DNA of 64,000 nt from Cohaesibacter intestini (GTDB lineage: Bacteria; Pseudomonadota; Alphaproteobacteria; Rhizobiales; Cohaesibacteraceae), in contig NZ_QODK01000001.1 in NCBI RefSeq assembly GCF_003324485.1, positions 1 through 64,000 on the forward strand, written 5' to 3'. Both the position numbers and the translations under genes were made by a program. How positions within the stretch are numbered: position 1 is the first letter of the stretch; each line of letters begins with the position of its first letter. The notes under the pieces are model-generated. The model was not told where the DNA came from and did no database searches. It saw only the letters and a list, made by a program, of their open reading frames with translations. Below, piece by piece: positions 42,126-51,876 of this stretch.

Positions 42126-43109
42126 ATGTCGGACTTTTTCGCCGGACCCCGCCACAATCCATCGTTTGAGGGGTTGGGATATGCCCACAATCGACTCGAT
42201 CGGGACACCGAGCATCGCACCGAGGCCACGCTCATGGATCGAATGGCCCACGACCGGGCCCGCTTTTATTTGTTTGACGGGGATCGGTTGCTGGTGCGGG
42301 TGAAAGCGGATCGGTTTGATCCGCTCTATTGCCAAAAGATGGCGTCCGAGCTGGGTGCGGATATGGATCGGGTGATCCTGCTTGGCACCGACCCTGTCGA
42401 GGACAATGCCCCACGGCTGGCGGCCCCGCTGTTGCCAGAGCGGGCAGCTGCCTATGAAGAGCATGCGGACTATCAGTTGGAGACCGTGCGGGCCGTTGGC
42501 TTGAAAGACATGCTGCCCGCGGATCAGCTGGGTGCGGTGGCGCAGGCCCGTAGCTTGCTCAATTGGCATGACACCCATCAATATTGTGCCAAATGCGGAG
42601 CCAAGACCCATGTTGCGCTGGCCGGTGCCCGACGGGATTGTCCCTCTTGCGAGGCAGTGCATTTCCCGCGCACGGATCCGGTGGTGATCATGTTGGCGAT
42701 CCATCGCGATGCGGAAGGCGTCGAGCGTTGCCTGCTGGCGCGGCACACCCGGTTTGAAGATCCGATGTTCTCAACGCTTGCCGGTTTCATGGAACAGGGT
42801 GAGACACTGGAAGATGCGGTCCGTCGGGAGATTTTCGAGGAAGCGGGGGTGAAGATCGGGGCGGTGCGCTATCTGGCCAGCCAGCCCTGGCCTTTCCCTT
42901 CGTCGCTGATGCTTGGCTGTTTTGCCGAAGCGCTGTCGACGGATCTGACGCTCGATGACACCGAGCTGGGCGAGGCCCATTGGTATAGCCGTGAGGCGCT
43001 GAAGGTGATGATGGAACGGCCGGTCGGCTCGCCGGAGCCGCATGTGCCCGGCGATTTTTCGATTGCCCACTGGCTGATCAAGGAATGGGCCGAGGCAGAT
43101 CCTGCATAA
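42126..43109 (+). CDS. nudC: NADH pyrophosphatase
   Basis: A protein of 327 aa. An N-terminal NudC-like domain (1-145) precedes the four-Cys zinc ribbon C-A-K-C … C-P-S-C (about 159-180) and the Nudix domain. The Nudix box is complete: G-F-M-E-Q-G-E-T-L-E … R-R-E-I-F-E-E-A-G-V (about 219-241). The NADH-specific motif S-Q-P-W-P-F-P-S-S lies just after it. It cleaves NAD(H) to NMN(H) and AMP, and family members also remove NAD caps from RNA. Confidence 0.93.
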   Translation: MSDFFAGPRHNPSFEGLGYAHNRLDRDTEHRTEATLMDRMAHDRARFYLFDGDRLLVRVKADRFDPLYCQKMASELGADMDRVILLGTDPVEDNAPRLAAPLLPERAAAYEEHADYQLETVRAVGLKDMLPADQLGAVAQARSLLNWHDTHQYCAKCGAKTHVALAGARRDCPSCEAVHFPRTDPVVIMLAIHRDAEGVERCLLARHTRFEDPMFSTLAGFMEQGETLEDAVRREIFEEAGVKIGAVRYLASQPWPFPSSLMLGCFAEALSTDLTLDDTELGEAHWYSREALKVMMERPVGSPEPHVPGDFSIAHWLIKEWAEADPA

Positions 43110-43135
43110 AAACCTGCTTTTGGGGCCCTGCCCGC

Positions 43136-44266
43136 TTATTCTGCCGGAATGGCCCTGGCCCGATTTGACGCTTTCTGTCTTTTGGTTTTGCGGCTTTCTG
43201 CAAGGCACAGGATCATCGCACGCATCGGCTGTTCGATCAGGCGCGCCGAGATCATCGCTACGATGGTGCTGGCAATGAGGCCGACAATGAGAATGGCTGT
43301 GAAGGGCACAGTCTGCATTGGTTCAAGGATGTGCCGCCAGCCAAAGCCGAGCAGGGTCACGGCCAAAACCGGGTGCCAGAGATACATGCCAAAGGACACG
43401 GCAGCAACAGGCATCAGTGGTCGCAGGTAACGGCCCTTTTCGGGGGATACCAAATCGATGCAGCCCGCAACATAGAGCGACAGCGCAATCACAGCGATGG
43501 TCAGATATCCCGACGAAACGCCACTGATCATCATGATCATCGACAGCGCGAACAGGCCCCATGGGGCAAGATGAGACTTCACCTTGACCGGATGACGCAG
43601 AATGCAATCGGCCAGAATTGCTCCGAGCACAAAGTCCGCCAACACCCGATAGGCCCCCCACGTATTGGCTTCAAGCCAGGTGGGGAATGGCATCAGTTCG
43701 AGTTTCGTTGCCCCTTCCAGGACTGCAACACAGCAAAGCAGCAGGGTGACCAAACCGATCAATCCATTGCGGCGATAGATGAACACGATCAAGGGAAAAG
43801 CCAGATAGGCGAACCATTCCGCTGACAAAGACCAGGAAACATAATTGTAACCCAGCACATCGCCTGTCCCCCAGGCGTTGATCAACAACAGCTCTCGTCC
43901 GAGTTCCGCAAGACTGTAGCGCTCCGGATCAGCGGTGGAAACCACTCCGAAATGGACGGCCAGAGCGACAAAACAAAAGAAGCTCAGCGTGACCAGATGC
44001 AGCGGATATATCCGCGCCAACCGCCTGACGATAAAGACGCGCAGAGACTGCCAGCTCTGGATCCGATCGGCATAATGAAACCAGATCAGCAGGCCGGAAA
44101 TGATGAAAAACATGTCGAGCATCGGCGTCAGGCGTTCCATGCCAATGTTCAACGCCTGATAGAATTCCGGGCCGTAGGCGCTAAAATGATAGATCATCAC
44201 CAGAATTGCTGCGATCAGGCGCCAGACAGCGAATAATCCAAAATGTGGTTTTGCTTTTTCTGTCAT
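43136..44266 (-). CDS. Acyltransferase family 3 (OafA/YrhL-like) membrane protein
   Basis: A protein of 376 aa with about ten membrane segments. The opening W-R-L-I-A-A-I-L-V-M-I-Y-H-F (about 15-28) includes the catalytic-type His, and R-R-L-A-R-I-Y-P-L-H (about 80-89) is the second conserved Acyl_transf_3 motif. F-F-I-I-S-G-L-L-I follows the family. It would O-acylate a surface polysaccharide or lipid. No polysaccharide genes flank it, so the acceptor is unknown. Confidence 0.88.
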   Translation of the reverse strand: MTEKAKPHFGLFAVWRLIAAILVMIYHFSAYGPEFYQALNIGMERLTPMLDMFFIISGLLIWFHYADRIQSWQSLRVFIVRRLARIYPLHLVTLSFFCFVALAVHFGVVSTADPERYSLAELGRELLLINAWGTGDVLGYNYVSWSLSAEWFAYLAFPLIVFIYRRNGLIGLVTLLLCCVAVLEGATKLELMPFPTWLEANTWGAYRVLADFVLGAILADCILRHPVKVKSHLAPWGLFALSMIMMISGVSSGYLTIAVIALSLYVAGCIDLVSPEKGRYLRPLMPVAAVSFGMYLWHPVLAVTLLGFGWRHILEPMQTVPFTAILIVGLIASTIVAMISARLIEQPMRAMILCLAESRKTKRQKASNRARAIPAE

Positions 44267-44552
44267 GCCTTCATTCTGCTTTTGTCTTGTCTAGTCCCGT
44301 CAGACGCCAATCAACGCCACAAATTGCGTTGTTCGGTGAAGGATAACTGAAATGGATAAAGGCACCTACAATGGGAAAAGAAAAATGCCTGTTAACCTTA
44401 CCGATTCAGTAACCAAAGTCCGGACGCAACGTCATCGGTGGGTGGCAAGGCGGCACTGGTCACAAAAGCGTGTTCACCGATCAGGTAATCCGGATGATAG
44501 GATCTTCACGTAGGAACCGTGTGCTTTGCGCATTTTTCTAGGGGAGATAGAA

Positions 44553-45479
44553 ATGGATATGAAGATCAATCGACGCACAGCGATGCTGGCTGCTGCTGGT
44601 GCAACCGGTGCGATGCTGGCCCCGAAAGTCAGTTTTGCCAATGGGGATAACAAGGCAATGATGCCGATGGCCAAGGCACGGGGCTTCAAGGTCGGCTCCT
44701 TGGATGTCGTGGCTTTGCTGGCGGGCTCGGTGCCGCGCGATAACCCGCACGGCATTTTCGGCCTGAACGTGTCCGACGACGACTTTGCAAAGGTCAGTGC
44801 GGCAAACTTCATTGGCACCGACATGGCACAATTCTATTTCACGCCGACATTGGTGCGGGCGGGTGGCAATGTCATCCTGTTCGATACGGGACTGAATGCC
44901 GCAGGCATCACGGCTGCTCTGGCCGAGGCTGGCACAATGCCGGAAGATGTGACTCATGTGGTCATCACCCATATGCATGGCGATCATATTGGCGGTCTCA
45001 TGGATGGGGATATGCCGACCTTTGCCAATGCGGTCTATCTGACGGGCCAAAAAGAATTTGATCACTGGTCGAAGGCCGACAACAAGAATTTCGACGCCAA
45101 GGTCAAACCGCTGGCAGAAAAGATGACCTTCCTGAATGATGGAGGCTCGGTTGCATCAGGCATCACCGCGGTTGCCGCCCATGGTCACACGCCGGGCCAC
45201 ATGGCCTATATGCTGGAGAGCGACGGGCAGCAATTGTTGCTGATGGCCGATACGGCCAACCATTATGTCTGGTCGCTGGCCTATCCCGACTGGGAAGTGA
45301 AGTTTGACATGGACAAAGCAGCCGCTGCGGCAACCCGACGCAAGATCCTTGGCATGCTGGCAGCGGATCGGGTGCCATTGATCGGCTATCACATGCCCTT
45401 CCCGGCCGCCGGGTTTGTGGAACAACGCGACACCGGCTTCCGCTATGTCCCGGTGAGCTATCAAATGATGCCGGCCTGA
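44553..45479 (+). CDS. Exported metallo-beta-lactamase-fold hydrolase
   Basis: A protein of 308 aa with ribosome site GGGGAGA. The N-terminus M-D-M-K-I-N-R-R-T-A-M-L-A-A-A-G-A-T-G is a Tat-type signal (R-R-T-A-M-L), with likely cleavage after S-F-A-N. The MBL motif T-H-M-H-G-D-H-I-G-G (about 139-148), the later H-G-H-T-P-G-H and the Asp in M-A-D-T-A supply two metal sites. Export in folded form with metals suits the Tat route. Relatives include quorum-quenching lactonases and thiol hydrolases; the substrate is open. It starts divergently from the acyltransferase gene. Confidence 0.87.
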   Translation: MDMKINRRTAMLAAAGATGAMLAPKVSFANGDNKAMMPMAKARGFKVGSLDVVALLAGSVPRDNPHGIFGLNVSDDDFAKVSAANFIGTDMAQFYFTPTLVRAGGNVILFDTGLNAAGITAALAEAGTMPEDVTHVVITHMHGDHIGGLMDGDMPTFANAVYLTGQKEFDHWSKADNKNFDAKVKPLAEKMTFLNDGGSVASGITAVAAHGHTPGHMAYMLESDGQQLLLMADTANHYVWSLAYPDWEVKFDMDKAAAAATRRKILGMLAADRVPLIGYHMPFPAAGFVEQRDTGFRYVPVSYQMMPA

Positions 45480-45540
45480 ATGCCCGCCCGACTGTTGGCT
45501 GACTGTCAGGATCATTGAACTGACATCATGAAACGACAAA

Positions 45541-45571
45541 GGACAATGGGGCTCACCGAGCCCCATTGTCC
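45541..45571 (-). terminator. Hairpin terminator for the GGDEF-EAL gene
   Basis: The perfect 14-bp arms 45541-45554 and 45558-45571 enclose a 3-nt loop. On the minus strand the stem is followed by TTTGTCGTTT. It lies 37 nt after the stop of the c-di-GMP gene and between two convergent genes, so it may act in that direction. Confidence 0.75.
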
Positions 45572-45607
45572 TATGGCTACACAGTCGGTCTGATCCTCAC
45601 TTCGCGA

Positions 45608-48391
45608 TCAAGTCGCGGCAACCCGCCATGCCTTGGAGCCGGTTGATGTGTGATGATGGCGGTAGAAATCCTCCGCCGACAGGGGACGACAGAAGGCAAA
45701 GCCTTGCAGGATGTCGACCCCCATGATGCGCAAAATCTCGGCATGTTCCATGCTCTCAACCCCTTCAGCCACCGAGCCGATGCCAAGAGTGCGGCCGATA
45801 TGGATGATGGAATGGACCAACTCGCGCTGGTCTTCGCGCTCGATGATCGGCAAGACCAGTTCACGGTCAATCTTCAGACGGTTTGGTAGCAGGTGGGTCA
45901 GGCTGACGATCGAGGCGTAAGCGGTGCCGAAATCATCGATTTCAATGTCGATGCCCATATCGCGAATTTGCCGGATATTGGCCGCAACCTGCGCGTCGCT
46001 ACGGTCCAGGAAGGTGGATTCCACCAGCTCGAAGGTCAGACTTTCGGGATTGATATCGAGCTTTCTGAGATTGCCAATCAGATCCTTGTCACCAAGACGT
46101 TTGGCAGAGACATTGACCGACAGGCGCGGCACGACAAAGCCCTGTTGATCGAAGCGTTTCTTGGTGGCAATCACATGATCAAGAATCTGGGCGTCAATCG
46201 CCCCCATGACGCCAAGGGCTTCAGCCGTTTCGACAAACTCGAACGGGCTGACCAGGCCGCGCTCTGGATGCTGCCAGCGTGCCAGCGCCTCGGCTCCGAC
46301 CAGCTCGTGGGTCTTGGCGGAATATTGTCCCTGATAGAAGGCGATAAACTCTCGGTTTTCGATGCCGCGCAGCACATCGTCGGCAAGACGGCGTTGCTGT
46401 CGGGCTTTCTGAACCAACGGCTCACTGAAGAAGCTATAACGCCCCTTGCCTGTCTGTTTGGACTGATAGAGCGCAAGGTCCGCATTGGACAACAGCTTGT
46501 CCGGATCGTTTTTGGCATCCACCGAGAGGGCAATACCGATGCTGGCCCCGATGCGGCATTTCCTGCCGTTGAACTCGATCGGGGTCTGGAGGGCTTCCAG
46601 CACCTCACCACACAGGGCGACGGGACGCTCCAGTTCTTCATCGGTTTGGCAGAGAATAATGAACTCGTCGCCACCAACACGGGCGGTGAATTCCTCCTCG
46701 CTGATCACTCTACGCAATAAGGAGGCCACTTCAACGAGGATCGCATCGCCTGCGGCGTGACCGTAATTGTCATTGACTTCCTTGAAGCCATCGAGATCTA
46801 TCTTGATGAGACATGACTGATCATCAATACAGGGACCGTCACCGTTGCGTCGGTGAAGCAAGTCGTCAAGATAGCGACGATTTGGCAGTCCGGTCAGGAA
46901 GTCATGCAGGGCACTTTCCCGGATTTTCACTTGAGCCTGTTCCAGTGCCAGATAGCGGCGCTCGCTTTCGGCGCGCGCTTCTTCGAGTTCGTGCTCGCGG
47001 GCAACATCTTCCGAAATGTCCCAATTGACCCCGATCAGCCGGCGCTCACCACTGGCACTGACCAGCAACGAGCCGACAGCCCGGATGGTGAGTTCCTTGC
47101 CACCTGCAGGTCGGATCCGGAATTGCGATTTGAACAGGGTGCCATTCTCGACCGCAACACGAATCTCCTCGATCACCCGGTCCCTGTCATCGGGGTGGAG
47201 TCTGTCACGCCAGAATTGATCCGTGACATCTTCATGGAGAGGCAGCCCATGCAACTCCTTCATGCGCTCGTCCCAATGGGTTTTTTCCAAGGCCGGATCG
47301 AACTCCCAAACCCCGATTTTCGAGCTTTGCAACGCCATTTCCAGACGTTTGGTCATATGGGCGAGTTTTTGCTGATTGGCCAGATTGTCTGCCAGATGAA
47401 CCCCGCGCTCCTGATAAAGGCGCCCAATCCCGTAAATCGGCACAACAACCAAAAAGAAGATGCACAATCCGACGGCACGGATGAACCACACATTTTTTGA
47501 AGTGGTCGCCCATCCCCCCTTTGGAATCGCATAGAGGATCCATTGTCCCGAGCCGAAGTCAATGAAGTTGCTGACCGGATCATTCTCCAGAATCTTCGCA
47601 TCACCAAAAAACTGATTGCCGGCAAAACCTCGCCCATCACGCCCCACCAGCGCGAAATCAACCTCAGTATTATCGACGATCCCCGATAATTTCAGCAGCG
47701 TGTCGGCATCAATGACCGCCGCCAGAAGACCCCAGAATTGCTCTCTGCCGTTGGGGAGACGATTGAAAATCGGATAGCGGGCAATGAACCCACGCCCACC
47801 CTGCACCAGATCGACTGGCCCGGCAAATATCGTCTCCTTTGTATCGCGGGCCTGCAAAGCCATGGCCCGTTGTGCTTCATTGGTGCGATAGTCCAATCCA
47901 AGCACTGCCTCATTGCCCTCGAGCGGGTGGACCATGGAAACGACAAGGTCCGGTGCGACGGCAAAGCTCTGGATGTCGCTGCGGGCATTATCAAGGCTGT
48001 TGGCGAGAGCAGTGAAACGCTCCTGATCAATGTCGGAATCCGTTGCAATGGTTGCGGCCAAACCACGAACCAGCTCGACATTGGCGGTGATGCGGCCCTG
48101 CAAGCGAGATCCGATCAGGTTGGTTTTCTGCTGAAGGTACCTGCGCATGTCATTGTGCTCGAATTCACGACTGACATCTTCGGCAACGAAGGTGGCGACC
48201 ACGACCACCAATGCAGCAAAAAACGCGGGCAAAGTCGAAAGCGCGAAGAATCGCGTTCGTGCCTTGGAAGCAACAATTTCACTGGTTTGCGTTCGAGTCG
48301 TCACTGCAAACACCCATTTTTTGTTCGCGGTCATTTTTGTTTTTGTCTGGTCGAAGGTGACAAGAAAACATTGACAAAGGGTGAGCGACAT
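45608..48391 (-). CDS. CHASE-PAS-GGDEF-EAL cyclic-di-GMP protein
   Basis: A protein of 927 aa. A transmembrane segment (about 52-70) is followed by a periplasmic CHASE sensor (about 75-290), a second transmembrane segment (about 305-325), and a PAS/PAC domain (about 350-470). The GGDEF domain (about 495-655) has an intact G-G-D-E-F, and the EAL domain (about 670-920) opens with G-A-E-A-L-A-R-W. The GGDEF signature suggests diguanylate cyclase activity and the EAL opening suggests phosphodiesterase activity; which dominates cannot be told. It probably switches motility and surface attachment in response to a periplasmic ligand. AAGG lies 4 nt before the ATG at 48391. Confidence 0.92.
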   Translation of the reverse strand: MSLTLCQCFLVTFDQTKTKMTANKKWVFAVTTRTQTSEIVASKARTRFFALSTLPAFFAALVVVVATFVAEDVSREFEHNDMRRYLQQKTNLIGSRLQGRITANVELVRGLAATIATDSDIDQERFTALANSLDNARSDIQSFAVAPDLVVSMVHPLEGNEAVLGLDYRTNEAQRAMALQARDTKETIFAGPVDLVQGGRGFIARYPIFNRLPNGREQFWGLLAAVIDADTLLKLSGIVDNTEVDFALVGRDGRGFAGNQFFGDAKILENDPVSNFIDFGSGQWILYAIPKGGWATTSKNVWFIRAVGLCIFFLVVVPIYGIGRLYQERGVHLADNLANQQKLAHMTKRLEMALQSSKIGVWEFDPALEKTHWDERMKELHGLPLHEDVTDQFWRDRLHPDDRDRVIEEIRVAVENGTLFKSQFRIRPAGGKELTIRAVGSLLVSASGERRLIGVNWDISEDVAREHELEEARAESERRYLALEQAQVKIRESALHDFLTGLPNRRYLDDLLHRRNGDGPCIDDQSCLIKIDLDGFKEVNDNYGHAAGDAILVEVASLLRRVISEEEFTARVGGDEFIILCQTDEELERPVALCGEVLEALQTPIEFNGRKCRIGASIGIALSVDAKNDPDKLLSNADLALYQSKQTGKGRYSFFSEPLVQKARQQRRLADDVLRGIENREFIAFYQGQYSAKTHELVGAEALARWQHPERGLVSPFEFVETAEALGVMGAIDAQILDHVIATKKRFDQQGFVVPRLSVNVSAKRLGDKDLIGNLRKLDINPESLTFELVESTFLDRSDAQVAANIRQIRDMGIDIEIDDFGTAYASIVSLTHLLPNRLKIDRELVLPIIEREDQRELVHSIIHIGRTLGIGSVAEGVESMEHAEILRIMGVDILQGFAFCRPLSAEDFYRHHHTSTGSKAWRVAAT

Positions 48392-48636
48392 CAATCCTTT
48401 TTAGGAATAAACTGCACAAAATCCGAGCAACCTGAGGCTTCGCTCAGGAATAAGGCTTACCAGGATAGAAAAACCAAATGCATTGACTGATGCAGTTACA
48501 TTTTATTCAACGATGTATTTATCTAATCTCCTCTCGTTTCACTTCCAGCCTTTGCCGTAAGCAGAATTGCTTTCCCGTCCGTGCTGATGCATGCTAGGCT
48601 TCTAGGGTATTTGGATGTATTTGGGGGGGATTTAAG

Positions 48637-49077
48637 ATGACTATTCGGTGGTTTCAAATAAATATAAACAAAACAATCCTGACCTTGATCCTTGCCATGT
48701 CTTTCGGCATCGCGTTGCTGCCAACGGGTCAGGCCTCTGCCGACAGCTGCTGGTGGCACAATGGGTCGTTGATGCGCTTGGTGGCACAAGGCAATAACCG
48801 CTGGTTCTATTATGAACAACCCCGCGCAGGCCTTGCGGTCGGTCCTGGTACGCTGCTGTTCAACGGCAACAAGCAGGGGAACTGGTATGTCGGAACAGCA
48901 CGGGTTTTCTCAAAATATTGCCCCGGATCTCCCCTGCCCTATCATGTCGAGGGCCCGGTCGCGACGAACCAGCTGAAAGTGACTGTGCAAGGCAACAGGG
49001 AAGTGCAAAATCGCTGCCGCCCGACCGGTCGCTGGACGACAGACACACTGGTCTTCACCTACGCCTATCGGTGCTAG
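48637..49077 (+). CDS. Secreted Cys-containing orphan protein
   Basis: A protein of 146 aa with ribosome site GGGGGGA. The N-terminus is a signal peptide (about 1-36, T-G-Q-A-S-A-D) after a hydrophobic I/L/A stretch. The mature part, about 110 residues, holds four Cys (one near its N-terminus, the last as the final residue) and many aromatics (S-C-W-W-H-N-G-S, R-W-F-Y-Y-E, N-W-Y-V-G). It reads as a small beta-rich periplasmic or secreted protein with two possible disulfides. I do not recognise the family. Confidence 0.7.
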   Translation: MTIRWFQININKTILTLILAMSFGIALLPTGQASADSCWWHNGSLMRLVAQGNNRWFYYEQPRAGLAVGPGTLLFNGNKQGNWYVGTARVFSKYCPGSPLPYHVEGPVATNQLKVTVQGNREVQNRCRPTGRWTTDTLVFTYAYRC

Positions 49078-49200
49078 AGCCACCCAAAGCCCGCGTCAAC
49101 CGGGGCTGCCCCTTTAGCGGTTGGTCCGCCGCACAGCCAAAGGCCCCATGACCCGCGCAGGCCATGGGGTTCGGTCTTGGCTGTATCAGACCATGGCTGA

Positions 49201-50088
49201 TCAAACATCCGGACTTGGACGCAGAGCACGGTTGGCTTCCGGTTCGGCATTTGTGTTGCGATAGCTATGCGCTGGATAGACTCCGAGGATCTTGAACTCG
49301 GCGGAAAAGAAGCGCAACTCTTCGAGTGCCAGCTCCACGCGAGGGTCATCCGGGTGCCCTTCAATATCGGCGTAGAACTGGGTGGCGAAGAACTTGCCGC
49401 CGGTCTGATAGCTTTCCAGCTTGGTCATATTGACGCCGTTGGTCGCGAAACCACCCATTGCCTTGTAGAGCGCGGCGGGCACGTTGCGAACCCTGAAGAA
49501 GAAGGTCGTGACCACAGGCCCAACCCCGTGGTCGGCCTTGATCGGATATTTCGACAGGATGATGAAGCGGGTGGTGTTGTGGGTTTCATCCTCGACATCC
49601 TGTTTGAGAATATCCAAATCATAAATGTCAGCGGCCAAGTCCGAGGCAATGGCCGCCTGAGAGGGATCCTTGCGCTCTGAAATCTGCCGGGCGGAGCCTG
49701 CTGTGTCCGCTCCGATCACCGCACGCACGCCCATTTCACGAATCACCTTTCGGCATTGGCCAAGGGCCATCACATGGCTCTGAACGCTTTTCACCTCATC
49801 GAGAGATGCCCCCCGCACCCCCACAAGTTGGTGATGAATGGGCAGGAAATATTCACCGATGATGTGCAGGTCCGAGGTTGGCATCAAATGGTGAATGTCT
49901 GCAACGCGGCCAGCCACCGAATTCTCCACCGGAATCATTGCCAGATCGGCATCATCATTCTGAACCGCATTAAAGCAATCTTCAAAAGTCGCCATCGGTA
50001 CCGCTTCAAAGTCGGGATAGACATTGTTGCAGGCAATATGGGAATTGGCTCCGGGCTCTCCCTGAAAGACGACTTTCTTGATGGTCAT
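49201..50088 (-). CDS. pheA: Prephenate dehydratase
   Basis: A protein of 295 aa with ribosome site AAGGAG. The periplasmic-binding-like catalytic domain (1-185) has F-Q-G-E-P-G-A-N-S-H and the catalytic T-x-R-F motif as N-T-T-R-F-I-I-L. The ACT domain (about 200-275) has the Phe-binding pattern G-A-L-type V-P-A-A-L-Y-K-A and E-S-Y-Q. It makes phenylpyruvate from prephenate with feedback by Phe. As in other alphaproteobacteria it is separate from chorismate mutase and sits after kdsB. Confidence 0.94.
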   Translation of the reverse strand: MTIKKVVFQGEPGANSHIACNNVYPDFEAVPMATFEDCFNAVQNDDADLAMIPVENSVAGRVADIHHLMPTSDLHIIGEYFLPIHHQLVGVRGASLDEVKSVQSHVMALGQCRKVIREMGVRAVIGADTAGSARQISERKDPSQAAIASDLAADIYDLDILKQDVEDETHNTTRFIILSKYPIKADHGVGPVVTTFFFRVRNVPAALYKAMGGFATNGVNMTKLESYQTGGKFFATQFYADIEGHPDDPRVELALEELRFFSAEFKILGVYPAHSYRNTNAEPEANRALRPSPDV

Positions 50089-50141
50089 GTTGGCTCCTTG
50101 GCGAGCGAGCGCATGGCTTGCCACGCCTCTATTGGGATGAA

Positions 50142-50171
50142 GACCCCGGCTGCCGCACGACAGCCGGGGTC
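50142..50171. repeat. Perfect hairpin between kdsB and pheA
   Basis: The 11-bp arms GACCCCGGCTG (50142-50152) and CAGCCGGGGTC (50161-50171) have an 8-nt loop. There is no T-run on the minus strand, so it is a doubtful terminator. It could weaken or stabilise the kdsB-pheA transcript. Confidence 0.6.
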
Positions 50172-50240
50172 AGATATCTGTCTATTTTGCTTGCCTTTTC
50201 CTCTTGTCTTTCACACACGTCCCGGTGGATCCGGTGTCAA

Positions 50241-50996
50241 TCAGGATTGGAAGGCAAGGATGGCTTTAGCTTTCTCAAGATCGGCAGGCGTGTCAACCCC
50301 GAGCGGCACGTCGTCAACGATCGACACATCGATCCGCATGCCAGCTTCAAGTGCCCGCAATTGTTCCAGTTTCTCGCGCCCTTCAAGGGGAGAGACATTC
50401 AGGCTGATAAAGCGTTCCAACGCCTTGCGGCGGTAGCAGTAGAGGCCGATATGGTGATAGAGCGGACCATCACCAAAAGGGGCGGTCGCACGGGTGAAAT
50501 ACAGCGCCCGCATGCGGTCCTTGCTCAACGGAGAACCAACGACCTTGACGACATTGGGATTGGTCTTTTCGGCTTCTTCACGGATCTCGACCGCCAGCGT
50601 GGTGATATCGACCTCAGGGTCTTCCATCGGCTCAAGGCAGGAGCGGATCACGGCTGGATTGATGGTCGGCAGGTCCCCTTGCACATTGATCACATAATCT
50701 ATGCGCTTGTTCGGGTCGATATGCTCGAGCGCTTCAAAGATGCGATCGGAGCCAGAGGCGTGATCGGGATTTGTCACGACGGCGTCACCACCTGCATCAC
50801 GCACTGCCTGAGCGATCTGGTGACAATCTGCGGCAACCAAAACCTGCCCGACGTTGGCTTGCATGGCACGCCGCCATACATGAACGATCATCGGTTCCCC
50901 TGCAATATCGAGCATGGGCTTGTTCGGCAGACGGACAGATGTCATCCGAGCGGGAATGAGAATGACCGATTTCCCTGGATGATTTACAGCCGACAT
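50241..50996 (-). CDS. kdsB: 3-deoxy-manno-octulosonate cytidylyltransferase
   Basis: A protein of 251 aa with ribosome site GGAGG. The nucleotide-binding opening [14 protein letters not shown] (about 14-27) is present, with V-Q-G-D-L-P (about 100) in place of the more usual V-Q-G-D-E-P, then [10 protein letters not shown] and L-E-Q-L-R-A-L-E. It activates KDO as CMP-KDO for lipopolysaccharide core synthesis. Confidence 0.94.
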   Translation of the reverse strand: MSAVNHPGKSVILIPARMTSVRLPNKPMLDIAGEPMIVHVWRRAMQANVGQVLVAADCHQIAQAVRDAGGDAVVTNPDHASGSDRIFEALEHIDPNKRIDYVINVQGDLPTINPAVIRSCLEPMEDPEVDITTLAVEIREEAEKTNPNVVKVVGSPLSKDRMRALYFTRATAPFGDGPLYHHIGLYCYRRKALERFISLNVSPLEGREKLEQLRALEAGMRIDVSIVDDVPLGVDTPADLEKAKAILAFQS

Positions 50997-51196
50997 CAAA
51001 AATTCCTCCAATATTGTTGAAAACGAAGCAATCTGTGGCGAAAGTCGATCCATCTTAGCCGGTATTCCTATGGACATTTATTAGTAAAAGCTAGTAGTTT
51101 CCGCTTCAAATAGTTATTGCAACAGTCATGAGCGCGACATGGGCGCGCGATGCTGTTAGGATAATGTCCGTCACAAAGACCCCGGAGCAAGGACCA

Positions 51197-51721
51197 ATGA
51201 ACTTTTTCGAACTGAACAAAGCCTTTGGCGCGCTGTTGGCCGCGCTGATCTTCATCATGGTGACAGGCATGGTCACGGGTTACATTTTCCATGAGGAAAC
51301 ACCCGAGACACCGGGTTACGTGATTGAGATTGCAGACGCATCCGATACCGGCGGTCCGGCCAAGGAAGCCGAAGAGGAAGTGGATTTTGCCACCCTGTTG
51401 GCTTCAGCCGATATCGACAAGGGTGAAAAGGTCACCAAGAAATGCCAGTCCTGCCATACGTTTGAAGCCGGTGCCGGCGCCAAAACCGGTCCGAACCTGC
51501 ATGATGTCTTTGGCCGTGCGGTTGCCAGCGTCGATGGCTTTGGCTATTCCGATGCCATGACCGAATTCGGTGCAGGCAAAAGCTGGGATGCAGACACGCT
51601 CAACGCCTTCCTGACCAAGCCAAAGGATCTTGTTGGCAAGACCTCCATGGCCTTTGCCGGTCTGAAGAAGGATACCGACCGCGCCAACCTGATCGGTTAT
51701 CTGCAAAGCCTGAACAACTGA
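51197..51721 (+). CDS. cycM: Membrane-anchored c-type cytochrome, CycM-like
   Basis: A protein of 174 aa. The uncleaved N-terminal helix (about 9-33) anchors it. An acidic linker (about 38-60) leads to a class I cytochrome c domain with heme site C-Q-S-C-H (about 79-83) and the distal Met in K-T-S-M-A-F-A-G. F-G-Y-S-D-A-M near residue 110 is typical of CycM/cytochrome c-552. It carries electrons from the bc1 complex to an aa3 oxidase at the periplasmic face. Confidence 0.92.
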   Translation: MNFFELNKAFGALLAALIFIMVTGMVTGYIFHEETPETPGYVIEIADASDTGGPAKEAEEEVDFATLLASADIDKGEKVTKKCQSCHTFEAGAGAKTGPNLHDVFGRAVASVDGFGYSDAMTEFGAGKSWDADTLNAFLTKPKDLVGKTSMAFAGLKKDTDRANLIGYLQSLNN

Positions 51722-51751
51722 TCGCCGCCTCAAGCGCAAACAGGGCACAAG

Positions 51752-51776
51752 GCCGGGGATTTCCCCGGCTTTTTTT
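51752..51776 (+). terminator. Rho-independent terminator after cycM
   Basis: The stem GCCGGGGA / TCCCCGGC-like (51752-51769) is followed by seven T. Confidence 0.9.
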
Positions 51777-51876
51777 GTGCCCGGATCTAGGCAAGAAGAG
51801 GCTGGAATAATCGATCAGGACCGAATAGTCTTTGCATGGCTGCAACCAGGCCATACGGAAGAAGAAAGGCACCCCC

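Noticed and set aside
45608-48391. Degenerate (enzymatically dead) GGDEF domain
   Set aside because: The signature reads G-G-D-E-F and the EAL motif is intact, so no loss can be claimed.
49144-49169. Terminator between the convergent secreted-protein and pheA genes
   Set aside because: The 7-bp stem (CCCCATG/CATGGGG) has no T-run on either strand.
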